Assembly (NCBI GenBank): GCA_049644265.1
Contig: JBARRO010000133.1
Location: 1 to 47,847 of the forward strand
Length of the DNA: 47,847 bases
Reading direction: 5' to 3'
Origin: JBARRO01 sp049644265
GTDB taxonomy: Bacteria > Bacteroidota > Ignavibacteria > UBA10030
Made by a program: the position numbers and the translations under genes. Within the stretch, counting starts at the first letter, position 1; each line of letters starts with the position of its first letter. Shown one piece after another: positions 47,673 to 47,847 of the stretch. The notes beneath the pieces are model-generated. The model had not been told where the DNA came from. It searched no databases and saw only the letters and a list, made by a program, of their open reading frames with translations.

Positions 47673-47847
47673 GGAGATTTCCTTTAGGGGATTGTGGGAG
47701 AAATACAGCGGTAGGACGGTGATTCAATGTAGTCTAATTGCCGCCAAGAACAAACCTGCCCATGCCGCGGCGCCTCGAGGAGGAAGTGCGAGTACTCGAG
47801 CGACAGGCCTGTTCGCCATGGACAACCCGGGAGATCTCTTGAGAAGC
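47673..47847. other. Right-edge region, unassigned
   Basis: The first part holds the leader of the 46812-47672 gene. From about 47755 the sequence becomes GC-rich and unlike the AT-richer spacer before it. A short open frame on each strand runs towards the edge (minus strand ending near 47730, plus strand 47761-47841). Neither has a recognisable family feature, so I cannot say whether a gene enters from the right. Confidence 0.3.

Overview
The window looks like chromosomal DNA of a Gram-negative bacterium of the Bacteroidota/Chlorobiota/Ignavibacteriota (FCB) kind. The main evidence is seven secreted proteins that end in the type IX secretion (T9SS, Por) sorting domain, with a YPNPFN-type start, a beta-sandwich of about 80 residues and a short basic end. 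There are also several lipoproteins, a DPP-IV-like S9 peptidase and M1, M6 and M19 peptidases. Many genes have recognisable Shine-Dalgarno (SD) sequences, and a few start with TTG. No rRNA, tRNA, CRISPR array, phage or plasmid gene was seen. The genus cannot be fixed from this sequence.

Layout. 1-2.4 kb: aromatic amino-acid genes aroF-tyrA (+). 2.6-4.3 kb: an FmdB-type zinc ribbon and a class I aminotransferase (-). 4.5-9.2 kb: a two-gene unit of T9SS cargo, including a large M6-type metalloprotease/beta-helix protein (-). 9.6-12.5 kb: an overlapping aminotransferase-pckA pair (-). 12.7-16.7 kb: two more T9SS cargo proteins (-). 16.9-22.3 kb: a minus-strand run hrcA-grpE-dnaJ-comEA-like-pilM-like-rsmD-coaD. 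22.6-24.9 kb: carA and a TolB-like lipoprotein (+). 24.9-26.8 kb: an M19 dipeptidase (-) and a di-heme cytochrome c (+). 26.8-27.5 kb: a REP-associated (RAYT-type) transposase with an internal tandem repeat (-). 27.6-31.5 kb: the non-homologous end-joining genes ligD and ku, followed closely by a TPR protein (+). 31.6-34.1 kb: an M1 aminopeptidase with C-terminal HEAT-like repeats (+). 34.1-39.6 kb: lipoproteins and T9SS cargo of unknown function. 39.6-41.5 kb: L-lactate dehydrogenase and an alpha/beta hydrolase (-). 41.7-46.7 kb: two S9 peptidase-like genes in tandem, the first lacking its catalytic Ser and His (+). 46.8-47.7 kb: another T9SS cargo gene (-).

The most unusual content is between the genes. 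At least six intergenic elements are built from degenerate short words such as CACAGAG, CACGGA, CACGAAGG, CAATGA and AAAGGAT. Where complete, the words are repeated in one orientation and then inverted, giving long imperfect palindromes. They abut a start codon (aroF), abut a stop codon (aminotransferase at 3132), fill the rsmD-coaD spacer, and appear to have extended the 3' end of carA. A separate element of about 147 bp carrying a GGCCGGA hairpin is present twice. The RAYT gene, whose family mobilises REP palindromes in other bacteria, is a candidate partner for one or more of these, but that link is inference.
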